From assembly GCA_026874595.1 (NCBI GenBank), contig CM049313.1:42932659-42996658 (forward strand): a stretch of DNA of 64,000 nt, given 5' to 3'. Position 1 is the stretch's first letter, and every line of letters begins with the position of its first letter. This document shows positions 36,342-49,476 of this stretch, in pieces. A model generated the notes under the pieces. The model was not told the DNA's origin, searched no databases, and worked only from the letters and a program-made list of their open reading frames with translations. This stretch comes from Sipunculus nudus. Lineage: Eukaryota; Annelida; Sipuncula; Golfingiida; Sipunculidae. Both the position numbers and the translations under genes were made by a program.

Positions 36342-37170
36342 TATGGATAATAAAACTCAGTTGCGCCTTGTATCTTTTAATTGCTATGGATTGAAATTCT
36401 CTGTATCTTTCATTCAAGAATTGTGTAAAGATAATGATGTGTTATTTCTTCAAGGAACATGGCTCTTAAATGAAGAGCTGGTAATTTTTAAACAGATTCA
36501 CAAAGATTTTACTGGTTTTGGAGTGTCAGCTATGGATTACAGTGAAGGCCTGGTTGCCGGACGACCACATGGTGGTGTTGGTATACTCTATCGTTAACAA
36601 CTAGTAAACATATGTAACGAAGTTTTTTACACTGATAACAGATTTTTAGGTTTGGAAATAAGCACTAAATCTCTTGATAAAATCTTATTTGTGAATGTAA
36701 ATCTACCATAACAAAGTTTTTCCACATATGAAGACTATATGGAGTGTCTAGGTTATCTTCGGTCAGTTATTGAAACATGTGACACATCAATTAATATTGT
36801 CATTGGTGATTTTAATGCAAGTATTAATACTTTGTTTGAAGAAGAGCTTTTAGCTTTTTGTAATGCGTCAAATATGATAGTAGCTGATTACGAAAAGATT
36901 GGTAGAGACAGCGGATTCTACACTTTTATCAGCCATGCAGACAACACCACTTCATGGTTAGACCATATTTTGTGTAGTGGTAATGTATATCCGTTAATTA
37001 GTGATATTTGTGTTAGCCCAAAAAGTCCGTGCTCAGATCACCTGGTACTTCATGCTGTTATGAATATCTCGCTGAATAAGGAAAAACGTTCTCAGATGAC
37101 TAAAGTTACAGAATGTTTAATTAATCAGTTCTCAGTTGTAAATTGGTCAATCACTGATGAGATAAGTTAA
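36342..37170 (+). pseudogene. LINE APE-type endonuclease
   Basis: Starts MDNKTQLRLVSFNCYGLK, the N-terminal strand with the conserved asparagine. Then FLQGTWL, where the usual catalytic glutamate of Q-E-T is replaced by G. Later motifs are VIGDFNASIN (36800-36829), TSWLDHILCSG and SDHLVLHAV (the D-H pair). Stop codons near 36596 and around 36710 break it. It would nick target DNA to prime reverse transcription. Confidence 0.8.
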
Positions 37171-37481
37171 ACAGTTATAGGGATTATACCCAGAATATGT
37201 TGTCGGATATTTAATAACCAAAAAATACTTTACTGTGTTCAAATGTCAGGTGTACAGACCCAACTCACTTACGTGATATTGATGTTCTGTACAAAAGCAT
37301 CTGTGAATCTCTGCGATATGCTGGGTACAAAACGTATACTAAATGTAAAAGTAATTCTCATAGAGATTATATTGTACCAGGTTGGAATGATTATGTAGAA
37401 GCTCTTCATACCGAAGCACGTCATAATTATGTTATCTGGAGAGGCCAAGGCAAACCAAGGTCTTGACCTGCATGTGAGTCC

Positions 37482-39215
37482 ATGAGACGTTCTCGTCTTC
37501 AGTTTAAATATGCTCTAAGACAATGTCAACAGACTGAGGATCAGTTGAGAGCTGATGCTATGGCAAAAACTGTTGAAAACAGGGATCAAAAATTCTTTTG
37601 GAAGGAAGATCGTAAACCTTATAATTCTAAGGTACCCCTTTCTACTAATATTGATGGTGTGGTTGGAGAACAGAATATATCTAAATTGTGGAAAAGCCAC
37701 TATTGTAACCTTCTGAATTGCATTAAATCGTCAACACATAAACATCAAGTCATGCACCAGTGTAACAAAATTTGCAGTAAAAGAATTAATTTTACTTCCT
37801 TAGAAGTTGCTGACGCAATTTAAAGTTTGAAGTCAGTAAATCTGCTGGATTGGACTGTCTGAGTGCTGAGCACTATAAATATGCTGATAAGCAAATAGAA
37901 GTGTTACTGTCTTTTTTGTTCTCATTTAGTGTAAATCATGGCTATATTCCTACAGGTTTGATGGATACTATAATTGTTCCTTTTAGTAAAGAATAAAAAT
38001 GGTTAAATAAATGAAAAGAATAATTATAGACCAATAGCTCTTGTTACTATTATGTCAAAGATATTTGAATTTGTTTTGTTGCTTAAAATAAAGAATATTA
38101 TTGGTATATGTGATAATCAATTTCGATTTAAGAAAGGACATGGTACAGATTTTGCACTGTATACACTAAAAACTACAGTAGAATACTACAGGAAATTTAA
38201 TAGACCCGTCTTTGTCTGTTTCTTGGATGCTTCTAAAGGATTTGACCGAATAAATCACTGGACATTGTTTCGTAAGCTTATTGCTAGAAATGTACCTATA
38301 CTTGTTGTTCGTATCCTTGTGAACTGGTACCAGAATCAATGGTTTTGTGTGAAATGGGGTTCATGTACATCAGAGTTTTTTAATGTGACTAATGGTGTCA
38401 GACAAGGAAGTGTGATATCGCCACACCTGTTTGCTTTATATGTGGATGACCTAAGCTATTTACTAAACAAGTGTAATAATGGTTGCCAAATTAATGACCT
38501 TTCAGTAAATCATATTTTTTATGCAGATGACCTTTGCCTTATTGCACCAAGTGCAAAAGGACTACAGAATCTATTTGACATTTGTCAAAACTATGGTACT
38601 TCTTGTGATATTATGTATAATCCTCAGAAAACAGAATGTTTGGTTATTAGACCAAAAGGTTATACTCTTGTCTGTCCAAAGGTGACATTAGGAGGCTTGG
38701 AAATTAAGTTTGTATCAAAAGTGAAATATTTAGGCGTTGTAATTCAAGATAATCTGCAAGATCATGAAGATATGTTAAAGCAGTTGAGAAGTTTATGTGC
38801 ACGAAGTAATATTCTTTTGCGTAAATATAGTAAATGTTCACAACCGGTCCTTGCATCCTTGTACCAAGCATATTGTTCAAATTTTTATAATGTCACACTG
38901 TGGTGTAATTATTCAAAACAGATGTACAGCAAAATCAGGACTGGTTGTAATAACGTACTCAGACGGTTTCTTAACTATTCTAGAATGGATAGTGCCGAGG
39001 CAATTTATGTAGATAATGGACTAGATAACTTTGATGTGGTAATACGGAAAAATATTTATAGATTTATGTGTAGACTGGAAAATAACTCAAACATTATTAT
39101 TAAGTGTTTATATGATAAAAATACTATCATGTCTGGCGTCCTGTGGTCTACTTGGCAAACTTGTACACACCAAACCAGGGGTGATGGTTTGCATACAGTA
39201 AGTTATGGTTCTTAA
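37482..39215 (+). pseudogene. LINE reverse transcriptase
   Basis: 37482-37823 holds the RT upstream region (QFKYALRQCQ...FFWK). The polymerase continues from 38052 for 387 codons: FRFKKGHGTDFALYTLK, VFVCFLDASKGFDRINHW (first catalytic aspartate), GVRQGSVISPHLFALYVDDL, and FYADDLCLI, the F-Y-A-D-D catalytic box at about 38518-38535. KVKYLGVVIQDN marks the end of the palm. A gap in frame at 37823-38052 and a possible deletion of the zinc-ribbon C-terminus (it stops at 39215) are the visible defects. Confidence 0.85.
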
Positions 39216-39265
39216 TGTTCCATCTTTTTATTGTTTTCTTTTAAATGTTTTTTTTTTCCTGAAAT

Positions 39266-39290
39266 AAAAATATCTTATCTTATCTTATAT
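39266..39290 (+). repeat. LINE 3' tail of ATCTT-type repeats
   Basis: After an AATAAA at about 39263, the pentamer 'cttat' repeats about four times and then decays. A simple-repeat tail instead of poly-A is known in several CR1/jockey-type LINEs. Confidence 0.65.
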
Positions 39291-39538
39291 TTTATCATAT
39301 AATATTTTATTTCTATATTTATTATTTTAGCCATGTTTAATACTTTTATTTATTATCATGTCTCATATCTGTTTTAATTTTCATGTCATAATCAAATCAC
39401 CACTCGGTGATATTAGCCATTATGGCTAGTGTTATTTGTTCTGTAAACCAATTTATAAATGAACTTAATATCAGTTACTGTTGTTGTTGTATGAAGCCTA
39501 CGCTGTGAAACTGTACTTTTGCAGTTAAAAAAGGTACA

Positions 39539-41492
39539 GACTAAAACCCGGATGTCAGTAGTTTGATGCCGGATGGCAAGTCCGATGCCTATAGCCGGAC
39601 GTCAATCTTGGATGCCATGTTAAATTTCAGTAACAGGAGAATAAATCCATACATGTGCTTTTTCAATGTGATCTGTATATGAGTATGTAGAAACATGTTT
39701 ACACGTGTATCAAATTAATATTATACTAGCTTCTCACTGTTATAAATTTACAGTGACAGTAAAAGAGTGATGTCTAAATATTCTTGTTTAATCATTACCT
39801 GTGAGATACCGAAAGCAAAGTACAATTAAAACCATGCATAATTGTACATTTTTATTGTTTAATTTGACCCTGACAACCAGGATATATGACTTACATATGA
39901 GGCATCTTTTGTATAAGAATAATGAATTTTCAGCTTAAATAATTGATTGCATGCAAAGCAATTACAATTTTTAGAAATAAGATTTTCAATATATAATTTC
40001 TTCATTTTAAACCATTTTAAAATGATTCAGTCATTCTTGAAATGTAATAGCAGAGAAAAATAACAGAATCTTTGCAGTATGCATTGAAGATATTGGAATT
40101 TGATTAATAATGATAAACGGTGCCTCGATTTCATGCAGAATAAAAACGGGCTAAAAGATAAAACTTATTCCATAATCTTTTTGTCTTTCGAGCAAAGAAC
40201 ATATAGATTAAAGGTGTTAAAATCAAGAAAACCTGCTCATCAGGAATAGGTATAAACAATAAAATATTTAATTACCTGAAAAATGTTATAAGCCTCGAGT
40301 ATCTGGCAGGCATATAATTATTCTTAAGAATATAAAGACGTCACATTTTTTAATTTTATTGTAAACTAGCTGCTAAACCCGGTATACCGGGCTTTTTATC
40401 GGGGTTGGGGAGATGAATTAATTAGGATTAGGAATGTTGGCTCTTTTTTTATTCTTAAAGTGAAAAAAAGGTTTTAAGTCGGATGCTTTCTCAATAAGAT
40501 TTGTACAAATATTTTTGTATTTATTTTGCTGCGTTCCACTCGAGTCAAAAAAATTCATATACCGGTAATAAGAAATTCATATCTTACCTTGAAGACTTGG
40601 TGAGTAATGTTTACATTTGCAAACCGGAAAGGGGCGCGGGGACATTCAGGGTTTGATTATCTTTGACTGGTTACAATTGTTGGATACACAAAGAATAAGT
40701 TGATGTGAGGAAGACATGACATATGAATTAAATGTACGTTTAAGGGCAAGGAAACTATACCTGAAGAAAGATACGGAAACATACATACCTCGTTAGTAGC
40801 ATAAGCGGATCCAAATGAAGTCACAACCGTTTTTTATTCATAAAAGACCAATTTTGAGGCCTGGAAAACCCCACCTCAACCTATACTCACCCCTGTTCGG
40901 GAATGTAGACCTTTAATTAGGGCACTTGTTTAAGTCCCTCACTGCAAGAAAGTAGGGTTATTTACAAGCACAATAGACCTTTATTTAAGCCTCTTAATCC
41001 CGTGCTTGAGCGATTTTTGTGAATAACGAAAAGATCGCCTTCCGGTCTTTGCCGAAGGAAGTTCGGCTGCTTTCGTCAAACGATACTCTCCCCCGCAATG
41101 TGGAAAATCACAAAAAAAACTTTGTGAACATGATATATTATTGATTGTCATAGTGGCCATGTCACTGCGAGAATGATAACCTTTAAAATGAGGTATGGCA
41201 CAATGTCATACGCATCGAGGTTTTAGAGAATATTTAGGACAAAGGTGAAGCGAATTCCTTTTATAAGCATTAGATAAAGAGCAGAAAGAAGCTTTATATA
41301 AATTAAATTTAACACGTGTATATGTTTATACACATTTATAAATAAATTACACTGTATGCACACAGATATGTTATGATTTTCTTCTGTTTGCTGACATAGA
41401 ATATGGCATCCGAGCTTGACGTCTAGCTTAGCATCCAACCAGACATCAGACTTGGCATGAGTCATCCGACTTTCGACAACCAGGTTTTAGTC
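39539..41492. mobile_element. Fold-back (TIR) element hosting Helitron copy 2
   Basis: Left arm 39539-39618 and right arm 41403-41492 are inverted copies of each other. Both begin from the outside with 'gactaaaac' and contain several 'ggatg'/'ggacgtc' motifs and 'ggatgccat' at the inner end. The 1.95 kb includes the 909 bp Helitron, so the original was about 1.05 kb. No transposase frame, hence non-autonomous. Target duplication not resolved. Confidence 0.6.
40366..41274 (-). mobile_element. Non-autonomous Helitron copy 2
   Basis: Minus-strand start TCTAATGCTTATAAAAGG, end hairpin CCCGGTATACCGGG (40378-40391) then CTAG. Flanks A (40365) and T (41275). Length 909 against 976 in copy 1. Similar throughout but diverged by many small gaps, so the two inserted independently. 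Confidence 0.9.
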
Positions 41493-42167
41493 GGTATCGT
41501 TAAAAAGTAGGTCACAGTAAAATTATTTCAGGTTTCCAAGGAGATTTTTATTGACCTCCCTGAGAGTCATACATGAAGGTTCTTTGCCAAAAGGATACAA
41601 TTTGTGCCCCCTCTGACACAATGAGTGCTTACAAAATATTTCTACTCTCCTAATTCGCAAATTATAGGTCATCATGACCTAATTTCAGGTGCCCAAGGAG
41701 ATTTTTGCCTAGGAACTCCCTGGATGTACAGTTAGAAGTTTCTAGTCTAAAAGTAACGCTTTGTGCCCTATAAACAGCCACACCGCCTCATTTGGAGTTA
41801 TAAGAAAACAATGTGTAAAAATTCGAAAAAAAGGTGGCACCACCAGTCTTCAGGAATTGATGAAACACTCATAGATCAATACGCATGCAAGGATTCATGG
41901 CAATCAATGCATTAGTTCAGATACTGGAGATTTTGTTTCAATGTTTTAATTATTCTGGGGGGGGGGCATAGGAGTCCCATAGCTCGGAGGATATGGGTAA
42001 AAGGGACCTAATTTCAGGTTTCCAAAGAGATTTTTCGTGGATCTCCGTGGATGAACTGTAAGAAATTTCTAGATCTAATGATTATGATATGTGCCCTGTT
42101 CACGACTGGACGGACGACGGACAATGAGTGATCGCTATAGCTCAGATGACTTTCAGTCAGCTGAGCT
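41493..42167 (-). mobile_element. AGCTCAGCTGAC-type element, partial copy 4
   Basis: The reverse-orientation start AGCTCAGCTGAC lies at 42156-42167. Its interior shares 'ggtcacagt' and 'atttcaggt' phrases and the 'accaccagtcttcaggaatt' block with the copy at 56645-58239. No terminal ACCCATGGGT was found, so it is truncated on the left. A G run lies at 41957-41963. Confidence 0.55.
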
Positions 42168-43535
42168 AAAAATGAAAAATTAAAAAGATAGAAAATAACA
42201 GTGGATCAACATGCATAGCACATTTCACAGCAGTCAACACATCGGATATTGACACTTTGGAACCTTGTGTGGAATTTAACTCAAACTGGACCAATCAGTT
42301 TACGGACTGTCGGAAAGTTATATACAGGGCCACACTATTTGAAGTTTATGAAACAACGTAAAATGTTTGTTCGACAACCATGAAAACTGAGGATTGTCTG
42401 TGGTGGTCATAAGCATGACTTTGTCCCCGAACTCTAATTTATATTGGTCGGATTTCAATCAATCTGGCTAAAATTGTGAAGATATCTGAGATAAATTTTA
42501 AGTATGCCGAATTTAAGTGCGACGTAAAGACATTACAGAGGAATCTGAAGGTTTGCTTGTATTTGAAACTACAATGGGCCATAAGGGTGAATTTTTAGTC
42601 ATGATAATGCACAACTCATTTAGCTTCTTTCTTTTTCTACTTCTTCTTCATGGATTGCCTTGAGAAAACGATAGATGTGTGGGTAATGCACATGGTTTTG
42701 TATTTGTGATGCAATGTAAACAATTTTCTATGCAGAGCGTAACATGTGATGTTGTAAGAAAATGGTAGGATTTTATAAGTCTCGCAGGTCATACCACCAA
42801 TATCGTTTAAAGTAAAATCAGACTGCGCCTTCAAGCAATCCTCAAATTCTGTGCAGCTAATGGCCGATTATCCGTGAGCATTTCCCATCTGCTGGCAAAA
42901 GTTCTATGGCCGATTTTAGTCAAAATTTGCATGGTGACAATGGACATACGAGTATGGATATGACGAATTATTAATTTTTATAATTCAATATACATGAGCT
43001 TCGTTCAACAACTATAAACACTGACGATTAAGTGTCTAACCTAAACTGGTCAGAATCATTCTGAGCACGAAGAAAACAGGCCACAGTGATCCAATTTCAG
43101 GTTCTCGAGGAGATCTTACACAGTCCACGATGGTTGCCACATTATAACCCTGGCAATAGAGATGCTAAATTATATTTGTAGTTACAATGTGTGCCCTGTA
43201 AGCGGACGGCGGTAGAATAATCACAGAAAAATCATATCGCAATATCTCAACATGGCTTGTAATCAGCTGAACTAACAATTCCAATTTGTGTCGAGAAAAT
43301 TGTTAATTGTGGGTTGCGCAAACAGTGAAGTTACAGCACAGGACTGCATTAAATAGCTTCACACAAATAAAAACATCCCCTGTATAATTAATGTACACTG
43401 CCGCCAATTAATTGTTCTTCGCAGGCCTTACTGGAAGACGGCCAATATGGGGGACGCCATACTGCATCTAGTATCTAATGGAAACATCTAAACTATTTTG
43501 AAAGAAAACAAAATTAGAAAAATTTGATATGCGCT
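42168..43535. other. No gene recognised
   Basis: AT-rich with weak fragments of the preceding family (for example 'tcagctgaact' near 43264). No coding frame beyond 65 codons. Confidence 0.45.
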
Positions 43536-43650
43536 GTAAAAGCACGAAATAACTCACCACTGAAAGCTAAAGCGCGAAATAATTCTATTCACTAAAGTAT
43601 AATATAGAGTGCGAAATAACTCTATACTATCGTACAAAGCGCGGAATAAC
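43536..43650 (+). repeat. Short GCGAAATAACTC-type repeat
   Basis: Variants of 'gcgaaataactc' occur four times (near 43541, 43571, 43608 and 43641), spaced about 30-37 bases. Function unknown. Confidence 0.5.
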
Positions 43651-45727
43651 TATAAGCACTTTCTTTGAGTCCAGGTAACTTGGAATCCGAGTTCAACGCA
43701 AATCTCCTTTTTCTCCTTTAAAAAATTAAATGGAAGGAAATTTGAGATTATCGTGTGTATTTTATGTTAGTTTACCTGCACATGTTTATATATGTAAGCT
43801 GAATGTTTATTTACATTGAACTGTCGATATAGAATTATTACTTGGTAAGTACAATTGTATAGTCTTCTTGAGACCTAATATTGTGTTGGTAGTCTGCACA
43901 CGTACATAAGTGATAGAGCTTTTTTTCTTACTGGGCTCGAGACGAGCTTTATCTGATTTCTAAAGTCCCCCCCCCCCCTCGAATCCCAGTGCAAGTCCGT
44001 GTCCAGGACCATCAAAGTTTAAGTCCGAGTCCCTAAAAAGGTGACTCAAGTCCGGACTCTGGTCCCCAAAAGTCCCACATCCCTACAACGGCCTTTACGA
44101 AACAATAATCTCAAAACCTGTTCAAGTTGAGCAATATGATGGTATTTTGTAATATACTTTCTTCTGACAATGGAACTATGAACCAGAACAAAGTGTGACT
44201 TGGTTGTTTAACTTGATTATGTACTTTAATTGTAAATTGATCTGTAATAAAGCGGTTTAAACGTTATGGACCTAAGGAACTGTGGAAACTTTCGAACAGT
44301 CATTCATAAAACACGCAAGCCTCAGGTCTAAAATGACACAGTACTTTTGTAAAAAAAAAAAGTTCCTTTCCACGAGTACAGGGCCGGATACAGGATTTGG
44401 GAAAAGGGGGGGGGCGGGGGGAGGTCCAATCCAGGAGGACTTAGGAAACACCTAAAAAAAAGGTCCCCACATCCGGAAAAGGGGGAGTCCAGTCCGAAAA
44501 ATTTTGTCTAAAACCCTTAAAAACGGTTGCATCAGATGAAAAGGGGGTGTCCGGACCCCCCCCCCCCCCCCCGGATCTGCTACTGAAGTATGTTTACATT
44601 GCCCACACAACTTCTGTTGTATCCCATGCAGTGGGATCCACTTATCCTAACTAAGACATGTCTCATGGCATTTTTAAAAAAAAATCTACTTACCGATGAT
44701 GCCATTTTGATTCTGTGACATCACTAGATTCAAAGTAATCAACCATATATACCAAAGCATCCGAAAAATTTCTGGTAATGCCATTGCATGCGCTTTAGAT
44801 GCTGGTATCTTTTTCTCGGCCGCAAAACATGTGATCATATCTGTGACAGCCGGCCTGCGGTATGTATAACTGTTCTCTCTTTCAAGATATGTTTATCGTA
44901 GGTAGCTTCTGCGCGGGTTTAATTAATATAACCACGTAAGGGGAGACCAAAGATACCAAGGCCACGCCAAAGACTCATTAAGCCTACGGTCTCTGAGTCC
45001 AAAACCAAGCAATGAAATTTGTTTTCTTTTTTTTTTGTAAAATGGTCGAAAAAAAAATAAAAGACAAAAACATACTTCAGTTTTTGAAATGGTACAAATA
45101 TGACCAACACAATATTCGATATATTTTCATTTATCCCTCTCCCTCGCGCAACTGTGTTTTATGAAGTACAAATTCCAGAACATTAATTAGCAACATCCAC
45201 GAGGATTTTGTACACATTACCTATACAGACGATACTTTAGGTGGTGAATCCGTCAAAATATTTTATGTGGCCTAATAAGGGATATTCAGTCATTGTTCGT
45301 CACGACGCTGTGTCCAATAATTATTAGCGATGTTCCTTTGATTTATTTTATCACCAGATTATAGCAGCATTACAGGCCTGTTTCCAGTGGTAATATAAGT
45401 GCACTTATATAAACACTTTCTGGCAACGCTTTCCCAGTCAGCCACTGAAACGTGTTATAATTTTGAACTCACAAAAGACACGGACTGGGCAGGAATTTAA
45501 GAATAATTTGCTTATAATTCTTGTTCTTACATAATCGTGTTAAATTTGTTTACGTATAATTAATGCCTATATTTAAATACCTCCGTTGCATTTGTTAATA
45601 TCAGAATGTACAAAAACAGTCTGGATTTATGTTTTATTTGTCTCTATTCCAAAAAAATCAATGGTATATAACTTTTATCACCAATTTCCTTGTCTCATTT
45701 CCTTCTTCTGTATAGCATATAAACTTT
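43651..45727. other. Repeat-derived spacer with G/C homopolymer element
   Basis: No gene recognised. 44375-44580 is a dispersed element with runs of G and C ('ggccggatacagg', a C run at 44556-44572). Similar elements occur near 13850. Single T, A and C runs lie at 43969-43978 and 45030. Confidence 0.45.
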
Positions 45728-46396
45728 GTGCGGCAAAAAGCACACTCTATATTTTTCCAGAAATTTGCTAATGAGTATGGATTCTTACATGTTGCCACTA
45801 GCCCATATCATCATAATGGTATGGTAGAGAGAACTATAAAGACAGTAAAAAGATTAATAAAGAAATGTAAACACTGTGGAAATGATCTGAGCATGGCATT
45901 GTTATGTCTTAAAACTACTCCTGTAGATTCACATTTACCATCACCTTGTGTATTATTGAATAACAGAATGTACAAGTCAAACTTGCCAAATATGTCACTA
46001 ATGAATACAAAAGTTGTCAGCACAAGTTCAATTTCATCATGATGATGTAATACACAGGCTGCTTGATAGACCAGAATCTCAGAAAAGGTATCATGATAAT
46101 GGTGCAGTACGCTTACCAGAATTAGCAATAAATCAAAATGTTGATGTACAAGACCCAATGAACAAAACTTGGGCTGCAGGAAATATTGTTGATAGAACTC
46201 AGAATTGACATGGCAGAGAATATATGTAGAGGTAGATGGAAAACAATATCAGAGAAATAGACATCACGTCCAACCCAGGATTGTAGACAGAACAGGAGAT
46301 GTTGATTATGAACCTGGTGATGAACCTGGTGATTGTGAGCATTATAGGACATCCAGGGGAAGGCTGATTAAAAAGCCTGATAGGTTAGATTTGTAA
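45728..46396 (+). pseudogene. Ty3/Gypsy integrase C-terminal remnant
   Basis: Begins inside the integrase core with FANEYGFLHVATSPYHHNGM then VERTIKTVKRLIKK. The glutamate in M-V-E-R is the E of the DDE triad. Next are MALLCLKTTPVDSH and LPSPCVLLNNRMY, the C-terminal core helices. After a frame break at 46042, the GPY/F-like module follows (QKRYHDNGAV, VDVQDPMNKTW, and VDGKQYQRNRHHVQPR from 46230). The upstream part of pol is missing. Dead. Confidence 0.8.
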
Positions 46397-46659
46397 GTGA
46401 ACATTGTATAAGTATGTGCATGTTTGTATATTTTCATGTAAGACATGTATATCTGTAATCATTTACAGACACCAAACTTTGGATATTTCACACAGTTTAT
46501 TAACATGATAATATTAGAAACAATACATCATGTAAAAGGTTCAATCAGCAATCAGGTATTTTTCAATATGTTACTTTAAGAAAATAGTGACAATAACCAA
46601 GTTTAATACCATACATAAATTATATTAAACTATGTTATTTCTTTTCTAAAGAAGTGGCG

Positions 46660-46935
46660 TGTAACATGATGTATATTGCATATTGTCGACTATTATAATG
46701 TTGTTTGGCGCCGTATGGTGGCGACACCTGTCGACCATCATTGGTACTATATTAAGGGATGTGACGTGTATCGTAATAATGATCTTCCGGTAGAGACAGC
46801 TCATGGCGTGAACTCGGCCGAGCACATGTTAACCAGTCTAAAATAAAATAAGTAGAAACCATCCTAGACTTTATGATATGTTTACCTAGGGTACTAGAAA
46901 CATAATACAGTGTAAACACAGTACACATAGCAAAT
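46660..46935 (+). repeat. Candidate 3' LTR of the Gypsy remnant
   Basis: About 260 bases after the integrase stop, the purine-rich 'aaagaagtgg' is followed by TGTAACATGATG, as at an LTR start. Downstream are TATATTAAG (46748-46756) and AATAAA (46842-46847), a plausible promoter and polyadenylation pair. With only one copy in the window the right end is a guess. Confidence 0.4.
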
Positions 46936-47879
46936 GTGTTGCTATCTTGAGTTTTCATTGTATGAAACCTGTTGATTTAGGATTCGATTTACTTATCATA
47001 CACAGACTAAACTACATCATAATGGGGTGTGCTAGCGATGACAATCTTATCTCCGTGATTTCGTGTATTGTTAAGAATTATTGATGGTTACAGAGCGAGC
47101 CTAAATGTTAAATAAGAATATGCTGTACCTTCATTTGAAGACTAACTTAACGGACAAAAAAGAGACCGGCACACCCGCTGAACGTAATGGCTCAATGACC
47201 GACCTGCGTGTGAAAATATTGAGGATATAGGAATTTATATATATATTGTGATAGGCTTATATTCAAGAACTCAACGTCATCTGCATCCTGTTACGGCGTC
47301 TCAATCTTTAATTAAGATATTTTAACGACAAATCTCTGAATCTTCGACAGTTTGCCTTAAATTATTCTTTAGTATTTATGTCACAAAGTGCATGCCCTCA
47401 CAAATGTCGTGTTTTGCATCTATGGTAATACAATTAGTTTTCATTTCTTTCAAAAAGATATTTACAATTAGATAAATGTATCTATTATTTTTAGTTGTCA
47501 GTCTGATCTATAATAGTCACATTATGACCACATCTAAACATAATTGTAACATTTAGATTTTTATATAATATTATGAATTATAACACATATATCAATTATC
47601 TAGTTATTTTGAAACAAAAATACAGAATCGGTAGACACAGTTAATAAACAAGAGCCCGTGGACATAATGCTTTTTTCTAAACTTTAAGTATCTGAACATA
47701 TCATATTTCAATGTTGAATTTTTTTTCATTTATTTTAATGGCGGAAAATTACTTTTTTTTCAGATAAAAATCACCAAACAGATATTGTGCCTAACCTGCT
47801 TTATGTCATAATTTCATGTAAATGCAGGACCCATACTCATTAACTGTTAAAGATAAATCAACATTGAGTGTATATCTGG
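46936..47879. other. No gene recognised
   Basis: AT-rich sequence. A repeat-like start 'aacaagagcccgtgg' occurs at about 47647. No coding frame seen. Confidence 0.4.
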
Positions 47880-48240
47880 TTTGTATCCACTTTCATAACT
47901 ATTGTCTTCAACTATTGTTTTGTGCTAAAAATGGACAAAATCAGTTCGTAAATGCATTTAAAATATTGCTTGCCCTACCAAATCACTACGTCGGCTAACT
48001 TTATATGTCCACCACACATGTCCATATTCAAAACAAGGAAACCGTTGTCAAGAAAACGTGTGAACAGACAACTGAAGACGCCTGGGAAGAACTTCCAGGT
48101 AAGCTAAATCTCAATTACTTTTGTACAAGTTGTTTTCGCTTCTTCCTAGCACGAGCTTGTTGTTCAGTCATCAGCACTGTTAGTTCGAACTCTAGGGGCC
48201 AGTGACACCTCGATGCGAAAACAGTTATCATATAACAGAT

Positions 48241-48490
48241 AGGCGATTTCATGTTTTGTCGACATACGTTCCCCGATGCCATAACCAGTTAGACAGGCCC
48301 AGTCGATATGATTTGACTTAACCTGAGTAGGTGATTTCATATTTTGTAAACACACATTTCCTGTTACCAGGACCGGTTATACAGGCCGAGTCGATATGCT
48401 TTGATTAAACCCCAGTCGGCGATCTCATACTTTGTAAACTCATCCCTGTTGCCATGACCAGTTAGAGAATTAGGCCAAGAAGATATGATT
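48241..48490 (+). repeat. Three tandem units of about 88 bp
   Basis: Units begin at about 48241, 48329 and 48417, each with 'ggcgatttcat'-like bases, then 'ttttgt', a 'ccagttagacagg'-like stretch and 'gatatgatttga'. Not coding. Confidence 0.65.
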
Positions 48491-49476
48491 TAAATAAAAA
48501 GTTCTCATTTAATGAATGATAAGTATTATTGCCGCGAGATGTGATCATATTGTAAAACTAATTATAACAAAATACGATCTCTAAGATAAGATCCTACAAG
48601 GATATGAGTTAACAAATAGCTCCATAGGGGGCGACGGTTCTTTTGCATATTAATAGGTTTTATATAAATGCTAAAACAATTGTCAGGGCGACACACTCTC
48701 TAACATTAAAAGTAGGAACCAAAGATCATGAAACTGCAGACGGATTTTCTGCGGACTCAAATGCAGGCTTCACTCACAATCGAAGGTTTGACAGGCGACC
48801 TTTTACAAATATGCAAATATCGAAGATCCACCTCATTCGCTTGACATAAGCTAGCACACGCAGTTCCTGATTAGATGGCGTCCATTCAGACAGTTGATTA
48901 CGTGATCTCTAATGGTCTGATATTTTTAATGGCCAGACAGCTGGTCTTTCCTTGGTTTTAGTGTCAGCAATCGATGCAATATTTAGATGCATAAAAGAAA
49001 GGAGATTTACGCAATAAATGGACTTTGTCAAGACTTACACCTTCTTTGCTATTCATTTCCACTTACAACACACCTTTCAAAGTTATAAATAAATACCTGT
49101 ATACAAGACTCTGCTCTAGGAATAAAGAATACTTGTTTTTTGTGTTTTATTTTGAAAGTTAAATCTTCGTTCATAGTCCATATCTTTTATAACATTTATT
49201 CAACATACTTACACACAGAAAAATTGTGAAGTGTATACTAGTTGTACTTAAGCTGTACTATGGAATGGTTATGTAATATTATAATCTTACATATACCAGA
49301 ACAAAATAAGAAAGAAAGTGAGTGCTAAAGAGTTATTTGAGTTATCAGATAAACTACTTCTTTGCCAACAAACCTGGGTTCAAATATATTTTCACCGTGC
49401 TTGTTCATGTCCCCATATGTCGCAATTTTGTTTATATAGAATAAGCTCCACCACATCTCCTTAAAAAAAACAAAGT

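Larger units (their letters stand above)
34625..39290 (+). mobile_element. Non-LTR retrotransposon (LINE), near full length, broken
   Basis: ORF1 (zinc-ribbon, coiled coil), endonuclease and reverse transcriptase follow in order, then a short 3' UTR and a tail of CTTAT/ATCTT repeats (39266-39290). The APE-type endonuclease and RT place it in the jockey/CR1-like group. I cannot name the clade. At least five frame breaks exclude activity. The 5' end is not defined, though similarity to unit B is lost at about 34270. Confidence 0.8.
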
